DNA from: Euryarchaeota archaeon UBA121
GTDB taxonomy: Archaea; Thermoplasmatota; Poseidoniia; Poseidoniales; Thalassarchaeaceae
NCBI GenBank assembly: GCA_002499865.1
Contig: DANL01000082.1
Location: 1 to 11,225 of the forward strand
Direction of reading: 5' to 3'
Length of the DNA: 11,225 nt
Shown: one piece after another, positions 1-6,839 of the stretch
How the letters are laid out: each line of letters starts with the position of its first letter
Numbering within the stretch: position 1 is the stretch's first letter
The notes under the pieces: generated by a model
Database searches by the model: none
Told to the model about the DNA's origin: nothing
What the model saw: the letters and a program-made list of their open reading frames with translations, nothing else
Program-made: the position numbers and the translations under genes

Positions 1-963
1 TGCATTCCTCTGCTTTTCTGAGAGGCTTTTTTCTCCTGACTCCGTGATTTGAAATTCAAACTCTCCTGGTGTGTTTTCAATTAAGCCTGCACTAGAAGCC
101 CTTCTCAGTGCTAATTCGGCCTCTGCGCTTGTGGGGACTACTATTCCCCCAGACTCCGAGACAATTTTCTTTAGATCCATCCAAGATTCTGTTGATGCCT
201 TGTCAGCCTTATTTGCGGCGACGAATATAGGGAATAATTGAGTCCTAATGGCTGAGGCCAAAATTGTAATTTCATTTTCTGTCCATGTCCAGGGCATGCC
301 CGCATCTGGGTTCTCTTCATTTACGGATGAGATGCCCAGACTGACATGCCTCTCATTGGCACCGATTCCCGTGAGCCTGTCCAGAATGAAGTCATTCAGT
401 CCTCTTTCTCCTTCTGCTTGAACTCTCCTGGCTCCCCTTTCCCATCCATTACTCAGTATTCCACTGATCCATGCATCTAACTCTGTAGTTAGAAATTCAT
501 ATTCCTGAATGGGGTTTGAACCTCCTGTACCAACAGGATTTCCCTCGATATCTGTAGATCCAGAGGCATCTATGACTTGTATTAGTGCATCACATCTTGC
601 TAAGTCTGATAGAAACTGATTCCCTCTTCCTCTCCCCTTATGGGCACCGGGGACTAGCCCCGCGACGTCGATCATCGTAACTGGGACCAGCCTAGTATAT
701 CCTGTACATCCACCAGAGTTAGGAGTACATATGCTTCCCTTGCGTGTATCTTCCTCGCTCACGCTCTCTAACCTACCTTCTCGTTCTCTCTTTTGTCTGA
801 GCTCGAAGCAGGCACATGGCTCCCTTAGTGGAAGCCATGCGACACCGACGTTAGGATCTATAGTAGTAAAGGGGTAGTTTGCTATCTCTACGGGAGTCTC
901 TGTGAGTGCTGAGAATGAGGTAGATTTGCCAACATTGGGCTTTCCCACTAGTCCTATTCGCAT
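1..963 (-). CDS. Obg-family GTPase, archaeal MJ1332/Ygr210-like (3' end outside window)
   Basis: Predicted P-loop GTPase of the Obg/YchF group, probably ribosome- or translation-associated and cytoplasmic. I translated 321 codons from the ATG at 963 to the window edge with no stop; the end of the G domain and the usual C-terminal TGS domain lie outside. Visible motifs: G1 GLVGKPNVGKST (residues 4-15), switch I around PFTTIDPNVG (31-40), G3 DVAGLVPGAHKGRGRG (99-114), G4 NKAD (251-254), G5 TSA (278-280). NKxD predicts guanine specificity, unlike classic YchF, whose G4 is altered and favours ATP. Cysteines at 50, 52, 79 and 86 lie between switch I and G3. An in-frame ATG at 972 would add MIS, but family members begin close to M-x-IGLVGKPNVGKS, so 963 is preferred. 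It lies 32 bases downstream of the oxidase-like gene and is probably co-transcribed with it. Family sure; exact subfamily fairly sure. Confidence 0.9.
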   Translation of the reverse strand, partial: MRIGLVGKPNVGKSTSFSALTETPVEIANYPFTTIDPNVGVAWLPLREPCACFELRQKREREGRLESVSEEDTRKGSICTPNSGGCTGYTRLVPVTMIDVAGLVPGAHKGRGRGNQFLSDLARCDALIQVIDASGSTDIEGNPVGTGGSNPIQEYEFLTTELDAWISGILSNGWERGARRVQAEGERGLNDFILDRLTGIGANERHVSLGISSVNEENPDAGMPWTWTENEITILASAIRTQLFPIFVAANKADKASTESWMDLKKIVSESGGIVVPTSAEAELALRRASSAGLIENTPGEFEFQITESGEKSLSEKQRNA

Positions 964-995
964 GGATATCATTCCACGGAAGGGGCCTTATGTCC

Positions 996-2663
996 TCAAA
1001 GTTCGGTTGCAGAGCCTTCCTCTTCGCTCTGCTCTGAAGGTGAGACTTCAGTATCAAGAGTAGCGCCACTAGCAAGTATCTTTCTGATAGTGGTGGGCCC
1101 TGTTAGGCTATATGACTCGATTGCTATAGATGACAAGGATGCTTTCGAAACATCACCCATAATTCGGCCTCTGAACTGGCCACTTATTGTGTTAGTACAG
1201 TGGAATATTGCACCGATAACCGTACCATAGAACATCACTGATCCGACCTTTCTAAGCTCTTGATTAATGGAGGATCCTTGCTCGGCCATTGACTCGGTGA
1301 GTGCCATGTCTGTGAAGTCAGACATCAGTGTAATCAGCAGTCCCAGGAAAGCACCTCCTGACATCATCCAGAAGGCCCATCGAGAGCGATTAGCCGAAAG
1401 TTGGTGTCTTCCGCTGGCTCTTGGTAAAACGTTCAGAGCGGCTCCTACTGACAACGGCATCATTACCAGCCATATTGCCATCAAATCAAGAGACTGTGAT
1501 ATTCCGTTCAGCTCGTTAACACCTCCAAGAGCGTCGGTCTGGACAAACAGTGACCCTATGGCAATGGGAATTAGCATCCAAGCTCCTAGGTTTAACTCGG
1601 CAATTCCTGGAGAGTCTGGATTCTCAACAAAGGCATCTGAGCCCCTCATTGTCACCAGCATGTTAGCACTGAATGCGATAATTGGAATTGCAGAGAGGGC
1701 CATCAGGAACGAGCCTGATATGACGTCTCTGGACGATGGTGCAAGTTCGTTGCTTGTGAGAGAGAATAAATCTACAACCATAGATGGGTCAGTAGATCCC
1801 ATTGGATTGATTGTGATGACGGCCCCGAAGAGGGTGAACGCCACTAGCGACTTTGACCATAGTGGGTTGCCAGAGCCAACAGAAACAGAGTAGAGGGATA
1901 CTCCAGCTACTCCACAGAAGAAGAAGGTCCCACCGGCGAGATGGAAGAGTAACCATTGACCCACCCCTTCATCGAATGCACCGCTTATGAAGACAGCTAG
2001 GACGGCGGCCATATTTCCAATGAAGGCGAAAACAATGAGCCACCCAGGGAATGGAATCTGTTGGGTGGCCTCAGAAACTGTGAGTATCAAATTGATGACC
2101 AAGGCAGTTGAAGCTAGAGTAAGAAGTAGGTTTGCAATAGGAAGTATTGTGACGCCCGCAATTACTGCATTCTGCGATCCTACGAACATGAGCAATACAG
2201 ATAGAGTCCATAGTAGAGAGACCAGGGTAGCGTTTGACTCGCTGGCAAGATGAGTCCCGCATAGTTTAGGAAGTGAGTAGAGGGAAGCCCCAACTACCAA
2301 CATCCCGATAGCACCGAAGAGAGCAGTTATCCTTCCTGCATATATCAGCTCTGAGGAGTCGGGGTGATACCCCCAGGATTCGAAGCTATGCAGAGCAGTA
2401 GCATCATGACTTAGCCAGAGGCCAATGAATGTGAAGGTCGAAGCCGCGAAGGCCCAAACTAGACCATGTACGATCCATGTAGATGAGGACGAACCAGGGC
2501 GTCCGCTTACGAAATCAGTGGCTGGACCCAATGCTTTTTCCAGCATGAACATGCTCAGTCCCTTGGCTACATCACTGAAGATCCAGAGGCCCCTCTTGAT
2601 CAGAACGAAGGATAGTGCTAGCAACAACCAGAAAGTTGCTAAAGTTGAAATTATCACATCCAT
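996..2663 (-). CDS. Heme-copper oxidase subunit I-like membrane protein lacking metal-ligand histidines
   Basis: 555-residue integral membrane protein with about 13 hydrophobic helices and a short acidic C-terminal tail. The framework resembles B- or C-type (ba3/cbb3) oxidase subunit I: GRITALF (110-116) where cbb3 has GRLRPLH; QWLLFH (236-241) followed by a G-rich helix and NPLWSKSL, as around the first CuB histidine; PMGSTD (287-292) where oxidases have P-x-G-x-H-H; NMLVTMRG (334-341); VN at 382-383 and LPRASGR (413-419) flanking the segment that normally carries HxH. There is no histidine between H241 and H420, so the CuB HH pair and the heme HxH pair are absent, and the helix-2 heme ligand reads Phe. 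Heme/copper catalysis is therefore unlikely, and the role is unknown (structural, sensory or transport). Numbering is from the ATG at 2663; a GTG at 2672 is also in frame but lies inside the Shine-Dalgarno. Family assignment is from remembered motifs. Confidence 0.75.
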   Translation of the reverse strand: MDVIISTLATFWLLLALSFVLIKRGLWIFSDVAKGLSMFMLEKALGPATDFVSGRPGSSSSTWIVHGLVWAFAASTFTFIGLWLSHDATALHSFESWGYHPDSSELIYAGRITALFGAIGMLVVGASLYSLPKLCGTHLASESNATLVSLLWTLSVLLMFVGSQNAVIAGVTILPIANLLLTLASTALVINLILTVSEATQQIPFPGWLIVFAFIGNMAAVLAVFISGAFDEGVGQWLLFHLAGGTFFFCGVAGVSLYSVSVGSGNPLWSKSLVAFTLFGAVITINPMGSTDPSMVVDLFSLTSNELAPSSRDVISGSFLMALSAIPIIAFSANMLVTMRGSDAFVENPDSPGIAELNLGAWMLIPIAIGSLFVQTDALGGVNELNGISQSLDLMAIWLVMMPLSVGAALNVLPRASGRHQLSANRSRWAFWMMSGGAFLGLLITLMSDFTDMALTESMAEQGSSINQELRKVGSVMFYGTVIGAIFHCTNTISGQFRGRIMGDVSKASLSSIAIESYSLTGPTTIRKILASGATLDTEVSPSEQSEEEGSATEL

Positions 2664-2667
2664 AATA

Positions 2668-2675
2668 ATCACCTC
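2668..2675 (-). promoter_or_regulatory. Strong Shine-Dalgarno fixing the start of the oxidase-like gene
   Basis: Reading the minus strand, GAGGTGAT is fully complementary to the archaeal 16S 3' tail (AUCACCUC) and sits 4 bases before the ATG at 2663. It overlaps the stop codon of the upstream small membrane protein (2676-2674), so the two genes are translationally linked. The in-frame GTG at 2672 is part of this element and is therefore unlikely to be the start. Confidence 0.8.
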
Positions 2676-3045
2676 ACTCGCTGGTGGCCTCCGTAAGCAT
2701 AGTGGCTATGATTGAGAATGCACCGAAGATGACTCCCATAAGGAAGAACCATATCCCAGAGTCGAAGACTCCCTCAAACATGGGCAGGACTTCGGAAATT
2801 ACTGGCATGTCCCTACCTGGGAATAGAATCCCGTAAAGGATTAGGAAAGAGAGCATTGACACAAATCCGAGGACCACCACAACACCGGACGAGGCCGGCT
2901 CTTTCTCACCTTGGATGAACTCATCAACTGAACTTGGTACTTCGATAGACACAACACACACCCCGCGAAACGCGACAGAAGCGGACCGAACCAATGGAGA
3001 TGGCCCCTTAAGCATTGGGCGAGGGACATAGTCCCTCAGTGTCAT
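2674..3045 (-). CDS. Small two-helix membrane protein of unknown function
   Basis: I do not recognise this protein. The longest reading is 123 residues from an ATG at 3045 that overlaps the RaSEA stop as ATGA. Two hydrophobic segments are clear: about residues 53-75 (GVVVVLGFVSMLSFLILYGI) and about 97-117 (IWFFLMGVIFGAFSIIATML), joined by a loop with GRDMP and acidic residues. The stretch before the first helix, DEFIQGEKEP, is acidic. There are no Cys/His patterns of an oxidase CuA or heme site. The first 31 residues use CGC, CGG and GCG codons that are rare elsewhere here. A GTG at 2952, preceded by GGGGTG at a spacing of 6 bases, would give a 92-residue protein starting MSIEVPSSVDEF, which I consider equally or more likely. 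Its tight junction with the oxidase-like gene suggests a dedicated small partner subunit (inference). Confidence 0.7.
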   Translation of the reverse strand: MTLRDYVPRPMLKGPSPLVRSASVAFRGVCVVSIEVPSSVDEFIQGEKEPASSGVVVVLGFVSMLSFLILYGILFPGRDMPVISEVLPMFEGVFDSGIWFFLMGVIFGAFSIIATMLTEATSE

Positions 3046-4175
3046 GGGGCACGTAATCTGTCTAGGGCGTTTCCTCTGCGATGAATACCGGACCCCATAG
3101 GAGTAGGGAGTGCTGAATCACTCTGTATCTCAGAAAGCCAAACCTTCTTACATTCGCAATCTAATCCATTAAATTCGCCTAGATTTCCAGAAACCGAGTA
3201 TCTCTCAATTGCCGCAACGACATCGGAATCACAGGATCCGCAATTATGAGATCCTCTTGCCTTTCCACCGGCCGTTGGATGAACGATTACCCTGCAGTCA
3301 GTCTTTGAAACATCATCATGAGTTCTGATGATCATCTCTACCAATGACCATAGCCAAGGAGGTCGATATTCCCTGTTCCTGAATAGCCTGTCTACAATTG
3401 TCCCTCTCTGGATATTCATCGGATTTATCGATACCTCGTCAGATATCTTGGAGACTTCAGAGACCCAAGAAATTGTGTGTTCAAGAGCGTCCCCTTCGGA
3501 CATGAAAGGTGGTTTAAACAGGAGATATGTCTTGACTCTTAGAGAGTTGTCTCTGAGGATATCCACTGCTTTATGCCACTGCTTGAGGGAGAATCCCTTG
3601 TTAGCGTGGAATCTCAGAACAGTGTTATCATAAGCCTCTAGGCCGATAGCTACAGTACACCCTGGATGTCTTTCAGCTACCCATTCTAGCTTCTCAGGAG
3701 TGCACATTTGAGCTTGTGCCTCTACTACTAGATGTAGTCCCATCTCATACGTCTCTCTAAGGACGTGATCCTGCCACTCTGGAGGATTTTCTCTGTCCTC
3801 AAAGAAGGTTCCTGAAGTGTAAACCTTGACCATCTTGCAGTCTCGGAATTCGTTCGTCTCTCGCTTAGCTACTTCCCACTGAGAGAACATGTCCTCGGCA
3901 GTTACATCATCTCTGACATCATTGAAGTATCCGCAAAAGGTACATCCTGATTTCCACCACCATACACAGCCCTTCGTACGGAGTATTACAGTAGCGGCAG
4001 TGCAGGGAGTACCATCTGGCAGATTCTCAGGAGTCTTGTATACAGTAACTGGCTTGGATGCATCCCAAGACTCTCTAGAAGCTATTGATTCAGGCGTATT
4101 CTCAGGCGCCTTCACTAGATGGTGGATTTTAACGGGCTTATCCCCATCCCCCATCAAGCCGCACGAACTAGCCAT
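3042..4175 (-). CDS. Archaeosine biosynthesis radical SAM protein (RaSEA, archaeosine synthase beta)
   Basis: 377-residue radical SAM enzyme. In the known pathway ArcS attaches lysine to preQ0 at G15 of tRNA, and RaSEA then cleaves the lysine adduct to give the formamidine of archaeosine (cytoplasmic, tRNA modification). Seen here: the [4Fe-4S] cysteines C70, C78 and C81 in TKGCVWWWKSGCTFCGYF (residues 67-84), followed by a TIM-barrel-like region with KVYTSGTFFE (117-126), VVEAQAQMCTPEKLEWV (150-166) and AIGLEAYDN (176-184); LLFKPPF (218-224); then a C-terminal HNCGSC (310-315) and CEC (340-342) that may hold a second metal. This matches the TIGR01210-type family in length and motif order. 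The start at 4175 has GGAG just upstream; an ATG at 4154 is possible. It is first in a minus-strand run and divergent from the transporter gene. No ArcS is visible in the window. Confidence 0.9.
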   Translation of the reverse strand: MASSCGLMGDGDKPVKIHHLVKAPENTPESIASRESWDASKPVTVYKTPENLPDGTPCTAATVILRTKGCVWWWKSGCTFCGYFNDVRDDVTAEDMFSQWEVAKRETNEFRDCKMVKVYTSGTFFEDRENPPEWQDHVLRETYEMGLHLVVEAQAQMCTPEKLEWVAERHPGCTVAIGLEAYDNTVLRFHANKGFSLKQWHKAVDILRDNSLRVKTYLLFKPPFMSEGDALEHTISWVSEVSKISDEVSINPMNIQRGTIVDRLFRNREYRPPWLWSLVEMIIRTHDDVSKTDCRVIVHPTAGGKARGSHNCGSCDSDVVAAIERYSVSGNLGEFNGLDCECKKVWLSEIQSDSALPTPMGSGIHRRGNALDRLRAP

Positions 4176-4282
4176 GAGCTCCGCTCCGGGGGAGTGTTAT
4201 TGACGTTGACTACTATGTGGTGAGTTGTGAGATACCTGATTACGTAGACTACACTAAAGACCAGACTTAATCTCAGAGATTC
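4176..4282. promoter_or_regulatory. Divergent intergenic region with promoters for both blocks
   Basis: This 107-base gap separates the minus-strand RaSEA run from the plus-strand transporter pair, so both promoters should lie here. On the minus side a GC-rich CCGGAGCGGAGC leads into the RaSEA ATG and supplies GGAG Shine-Dalgarno-like cores. On the plus side there is no clear Shine-Dalgarno before the ATG at 4283, only a weak CAGAGATTC. An A/T stretch, CACTAAAGA (about 4252-4260), lies 23-31 bases upstream, as a TATA-like element for a nearly leaderless message would. The sites are inferred from position; neither TATA box is a good consensus. Confidence 0.4.
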
Positions 4283-6082
4283 ATGTCGGGGGGGTTCAGC
4301 AAGGTGATTGCTAGCTCCGATGAGGTCGAGAGGCTTCTCAGTGAAATGGATCCGGAATCTAAGAAGTCGCTGAAAAGCTGGTATTGGTTCGACTGGGCGA
4401 ATCAGGCCTTCGCACTCACGGTAATTACCGTGGTAGTGCCGACACTGCTGTCCAACATGTTCAATCTGGCAAATGGAGGAAGCGCGGAATATGCTGGCAT
4501 GACTTTTACTGGGGACAGTTTCTATGCCGTAGTACTTGGAATTTCTAGTGTCTTTGTAGCTATTGTAAGTCCGGTATTGGGAGCAGTGGCAGATAGGATG
4601 CCGATTAAGAAAAAGATTCTGAAGATCTATACTATCGTTGGAATTCTATTCACCGCTCTAATGGGATTGGCTCCCTACATGAGTGAGGGGTCATCGTACA
4701 AATTCTTGGCGATTTGCCTAATCATGGGCAATATAGGATTTGCTGGCGGTCATGCGATTTACTCGGCCTTCCTTCCCTATCTGGGAGATAAGCGTCTAAT
4801 GGATCATATCTCCAGCTGGGGGTATGCCTATGGTTTTCTAGGTGGTTCGACGCTACTAACGATTCATTTGATTGTGGGTTTAAGATTTGGATTCGAAGAC
4901 CCTAATGTTCAGTGTTTCGTTTTCCTAACCAGCGCCTTATGGTGGCTAGGTTTCTCAGTACCGATTTTCAGAAATACTCCTGAGCCTGAAATACCAAACC
5001 CCACTCAATACTCGTCATTTTTTGAAGCTATTATAGATGGGGTTAGGGAGATTCGTAAGACATTCTCAGAAATCCGCAGATATAAGGTCCTGACTCTATT
5101 CATGTGTGGATATCTGTTATTCTATGATGGGGTAAATGCGATTGGAGGATTAGCTGCGGCATATGCAGATTCCGTATTGAGGATCGACTTCAGCATGAAC
5201 TTCGTTCTTCTTCTTTCTGCCAACATAGTCGCTATTCCAATGACTATCATAGGTGGTTCACTAGCTAGTAGGTACAGTAACAAGAAGATTCTAGGTGGGG
5301 CTCTGGCGATATTCTGTGTTGTGTCGGTTCTGGGAGTGGGATTTGCTCCTCTTGAATTAGAGGGCGACCATGAGAGGTATGACTTCCGTTATGACTGGGA
5401 TCAGGAAGAAAATTCATACAAGCTTTCAACACTTTACAATCGAGGGGTAGACGGTTGGGTTAGTGAGTCAGGAGAGGGGGATGAAGAGTTCAGGGATGCA
5501 TTTCTACAATTCCTGAAGTCGGGCGACGATGAGCGTTCATTACTAAGTCTCGAAGAGTCCTCATTACTGGCCCTTAGGATGGAAAATAGTACTCAACATA
5601 GATTCTCCTTCTCCTTCCGTGGCGGAGCATTAGATGGGGCCTCTTCAGTAGGGATTGATCATCCTACAGTTATCGAAGGAGGGCCAATAGACTGGTGGCC
5701 TAACTTGCTAAGGGACAATGTCTGGGAGCCTGCAGGGATAGGAATTAACCTACAGTGGATAATACTGGGAATGACGTTTGGGATGGTTATGGGAGTTGCC
5801 GGGGCTCTGTCTAGGAGTCTGTTCAGTATGCTGATACCAACGTCGAAGACTACTGAGTTCTTTGGGTTCTTCGCCTTCATAGGGAAGGCAGTGTCGGTCC
5901 TAGGGCCAATAGTGTATGCAATAGTAGCCGCCTCTATGGATAGCAGAATGGGGCTTCTGAGTGTAGTGGTTCCTATCTTGATGGGAATGTGTTTCTTCTT
6001 CGTTGTGGATGTTGAAGAGGGGATTCGGGTCGCAAGAGAGGTTGATGAAGAGGTGTCCTCTGGAAGTAATGAAGTGGTTTAA
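4283..6082 (+). CDS. UMF1/Atg22-like MFS transporter with a large external insert
   Basis: 599-residue major facilitator transporter of the UMF1 (Atg22-like) family, substrate unknown; yeast Atg22 exports vacuolar amino acids. Family signatures: WYWFDWANQAF at the first helix (33-43), GAVADRMPIKKK after helix 2 (100-111), SSWGYAYGFLGG (177-188), YLLFYDGVNAIGG (277-289), and ALSRSLFSMLIPTSKTTEFF (508-527) followed by GKAVSVLGP (534-542). I count 12 membrane segments. Usual length is about 420-450 residues; the excess is a hydrophilic, acidic block at about 357-488 between helices 9 and 10, which the MFS topology places outside the cytoplasm. The N terminus (1-30) is acidic and cytoplasmic. The start ATG lacks a good Shine-Dalgarno and may be near-leaderless. 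The stop TAA shares one base with the next ATG, so the downstream acyltransferase is probably translationally coupled. Confidence 0.88.
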   Translation: MSGGFSKVIASSDEVERLLSEMDPESKKSLKSWYWFDWANQAFALTVITVVVPTLLSNMFNLANGGSAEYAGMTFTGDSFYAVVLGISSVFVAIVSPVLGAVADRMPIKKKILKIYTIVGILFTALMGLAPYMSEGSSYKFLAICLIMGNIGFAGGHAIYSAFLPYLGDKRLMDHISSWGYAYGFLGGSTLLTIHLIVGLRFGFEDPNVQCFVFLTSALWWLGFSVPIFRNTPEPEIPNPTQYSSFFEAIIDGVREIRKTFSEIRRYKVLTLFMCGYLLFYDGVNAIGGLAAAYADSVLRIDFSMNFVLLLSANIVAIPMTIIGGSLASRYSNKKILGGALAIFCVVSVLGVGFAPLELEGDHERYDFRYDWDQEENSYKLSTLYNRGVDGWVSESGEGDEEFRDAFLQFLKSGDDERSLLSLEESSLLALRMENSTQHRFSFSFRGGALDGASSVGIDHPTVIEGGPIDWWPNLLRDNVWEPAGIGINLQWIILGMTFGMVMGVAGALSRSLFSMLIPTSKTTEFFGFFAFIGKAVSVLGPIVYAIVAASMDSRMGLLSVVVPILMGMCFFFVVDVEEGIRVAREVDEEVSSGSNEVV

Positions 6083-6828
6083 TGAGGGCTTTCACAATAA
6101 TTCAAAATTTTCTGACAGCCATAGTAATTCCATTTCTAGCTCTGATTGTAGGTCTTTGCTCCATTCCTGGAATCTATGTTTTTTTCAAGATTATTGGTCT
6201 ATTCGGAACTAGCATAGATTCATTCAATGAGATAGATAGTGTTCCATTGGAGGACTTCGTAATTACTGGAGTAGCGCTTGGCATGGGAATAACTGCTTGG
6301 GGGGTGAGTCTAGTGATCTTCTCTGGGCTATTGGGGGGGCTATTTCGGCCGAGACTGAAGCCGGGAAGATATCCACTGAAGTCTTTTGTAACAATCCAGT
6401 GGGCTTGGTCGATGATTTTTCACAAAATAGCTCTTTTCTTCTTACCGTTTCTGGTTCCATCATTTATTGGCAATGCTTTCTATCGACTATCGGGTGCGAA
6501 GTTAGGAAAAGGGGTACAGATCAATTCAGCGCACCTCAATGATGCCGGCTCTGTAACTCTAGGAGATGGTGTGGTAATAGGAGGAAAGGCAATCATTAAT
6601 GCACATTTGACTGAAAAAGGGGAGTTGGTGATGGCTCCGGTAAATATTGGTAAGGACGCTCTGATCGGGATGGGGTCTGTCATTCAGCCGGGTTGTGTCA
6701 TCGGAGAGGGAGCTATCGTGGCATCCAGAGCGGTGGTTTCCAAGTGGACTAACATTCCCGCAGGAGAAGTATGGGCTGGAATTCCGGCTAGATGTATCAG
6801 ACTGGCAGATGGTACCAAACCAGAGTAG
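6082..6828 (+). CDS. Membrane-anchored hexapeptide-repeat (left-handed beta-helix) acyltransferase-like protein
   Basis: 248 residues. The N-terminal half is membrane embedded: hydrophobic segments at about 8-40, 60-85 and 110-130. From about residue 140 the protein is a left-handed beta-helix with hexapeptide-style repeats: LGKGVQI, TLGDGVVIGGKAIIN, NIGKDALIGMGSVI, VIGEGAIVASRAVV, ending in the typical IPAGEVWAGIPARCIR (225-240). NAHLTEKGELVMAPVNIG (173-190) carries a His that resembles the one in beta-helix domains found at the ends of NRPS-like proteins; I infer transfer of an acyl group, but donor and acceptor are unknown. It starts one base inside the transporter stop (TAATG), which argues for co-expression and possibly a shared substrate at the membrane. 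The 3' end faces the coiled-coil gene with an 11-base gap and no visible T-rich terminator. Confidence 0.82.
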   Translation: MRAFTIIQNFLTAIVIPFLALIVGLCSIPGIYVFFKIIGLFGTSIDSFNEIDSVPLEDFVITGVALGMGITAWGVSLVIFSGLLGGLFRPRLKPGRYPLKSFVTIQWAWSMIFHKIALFFLPFLVPSFIGNAFYRLSGAKLGKGVQINSAHLNDAGSVTLGDGVVIGGKAIINAHLTEKGELVMAPVNIGKDALIGMGSVIQPGCVIGEGAIVASRAVVSKWTNIPAGEVWAGIPARCIRLADGTKPE

Positions 6829-6839
6829 TGGAGCTGATT

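Noticed and set aside
851..1075. Minus-strand open frame bridging the oxidase-like gene and the GTPase
   Set aside because: It overlaps both real genes in another frame and has no recognisable content.
1267..1893. Open frame of 208 codons on the plus strand
   Set aside because: It lies opposite the oxidase-like gene, which has coherent helices, family landmarks and a strong Shine-Dalgarno. The plus-strand product shows no domain and is a shadow.
6829..6839. Terminator between the converging acyltransferase and coiled-coil genes
   Set aside because: Only 11 bases, with no hairpin and no convincing T-run; termination probably occurs within the opposing gene.
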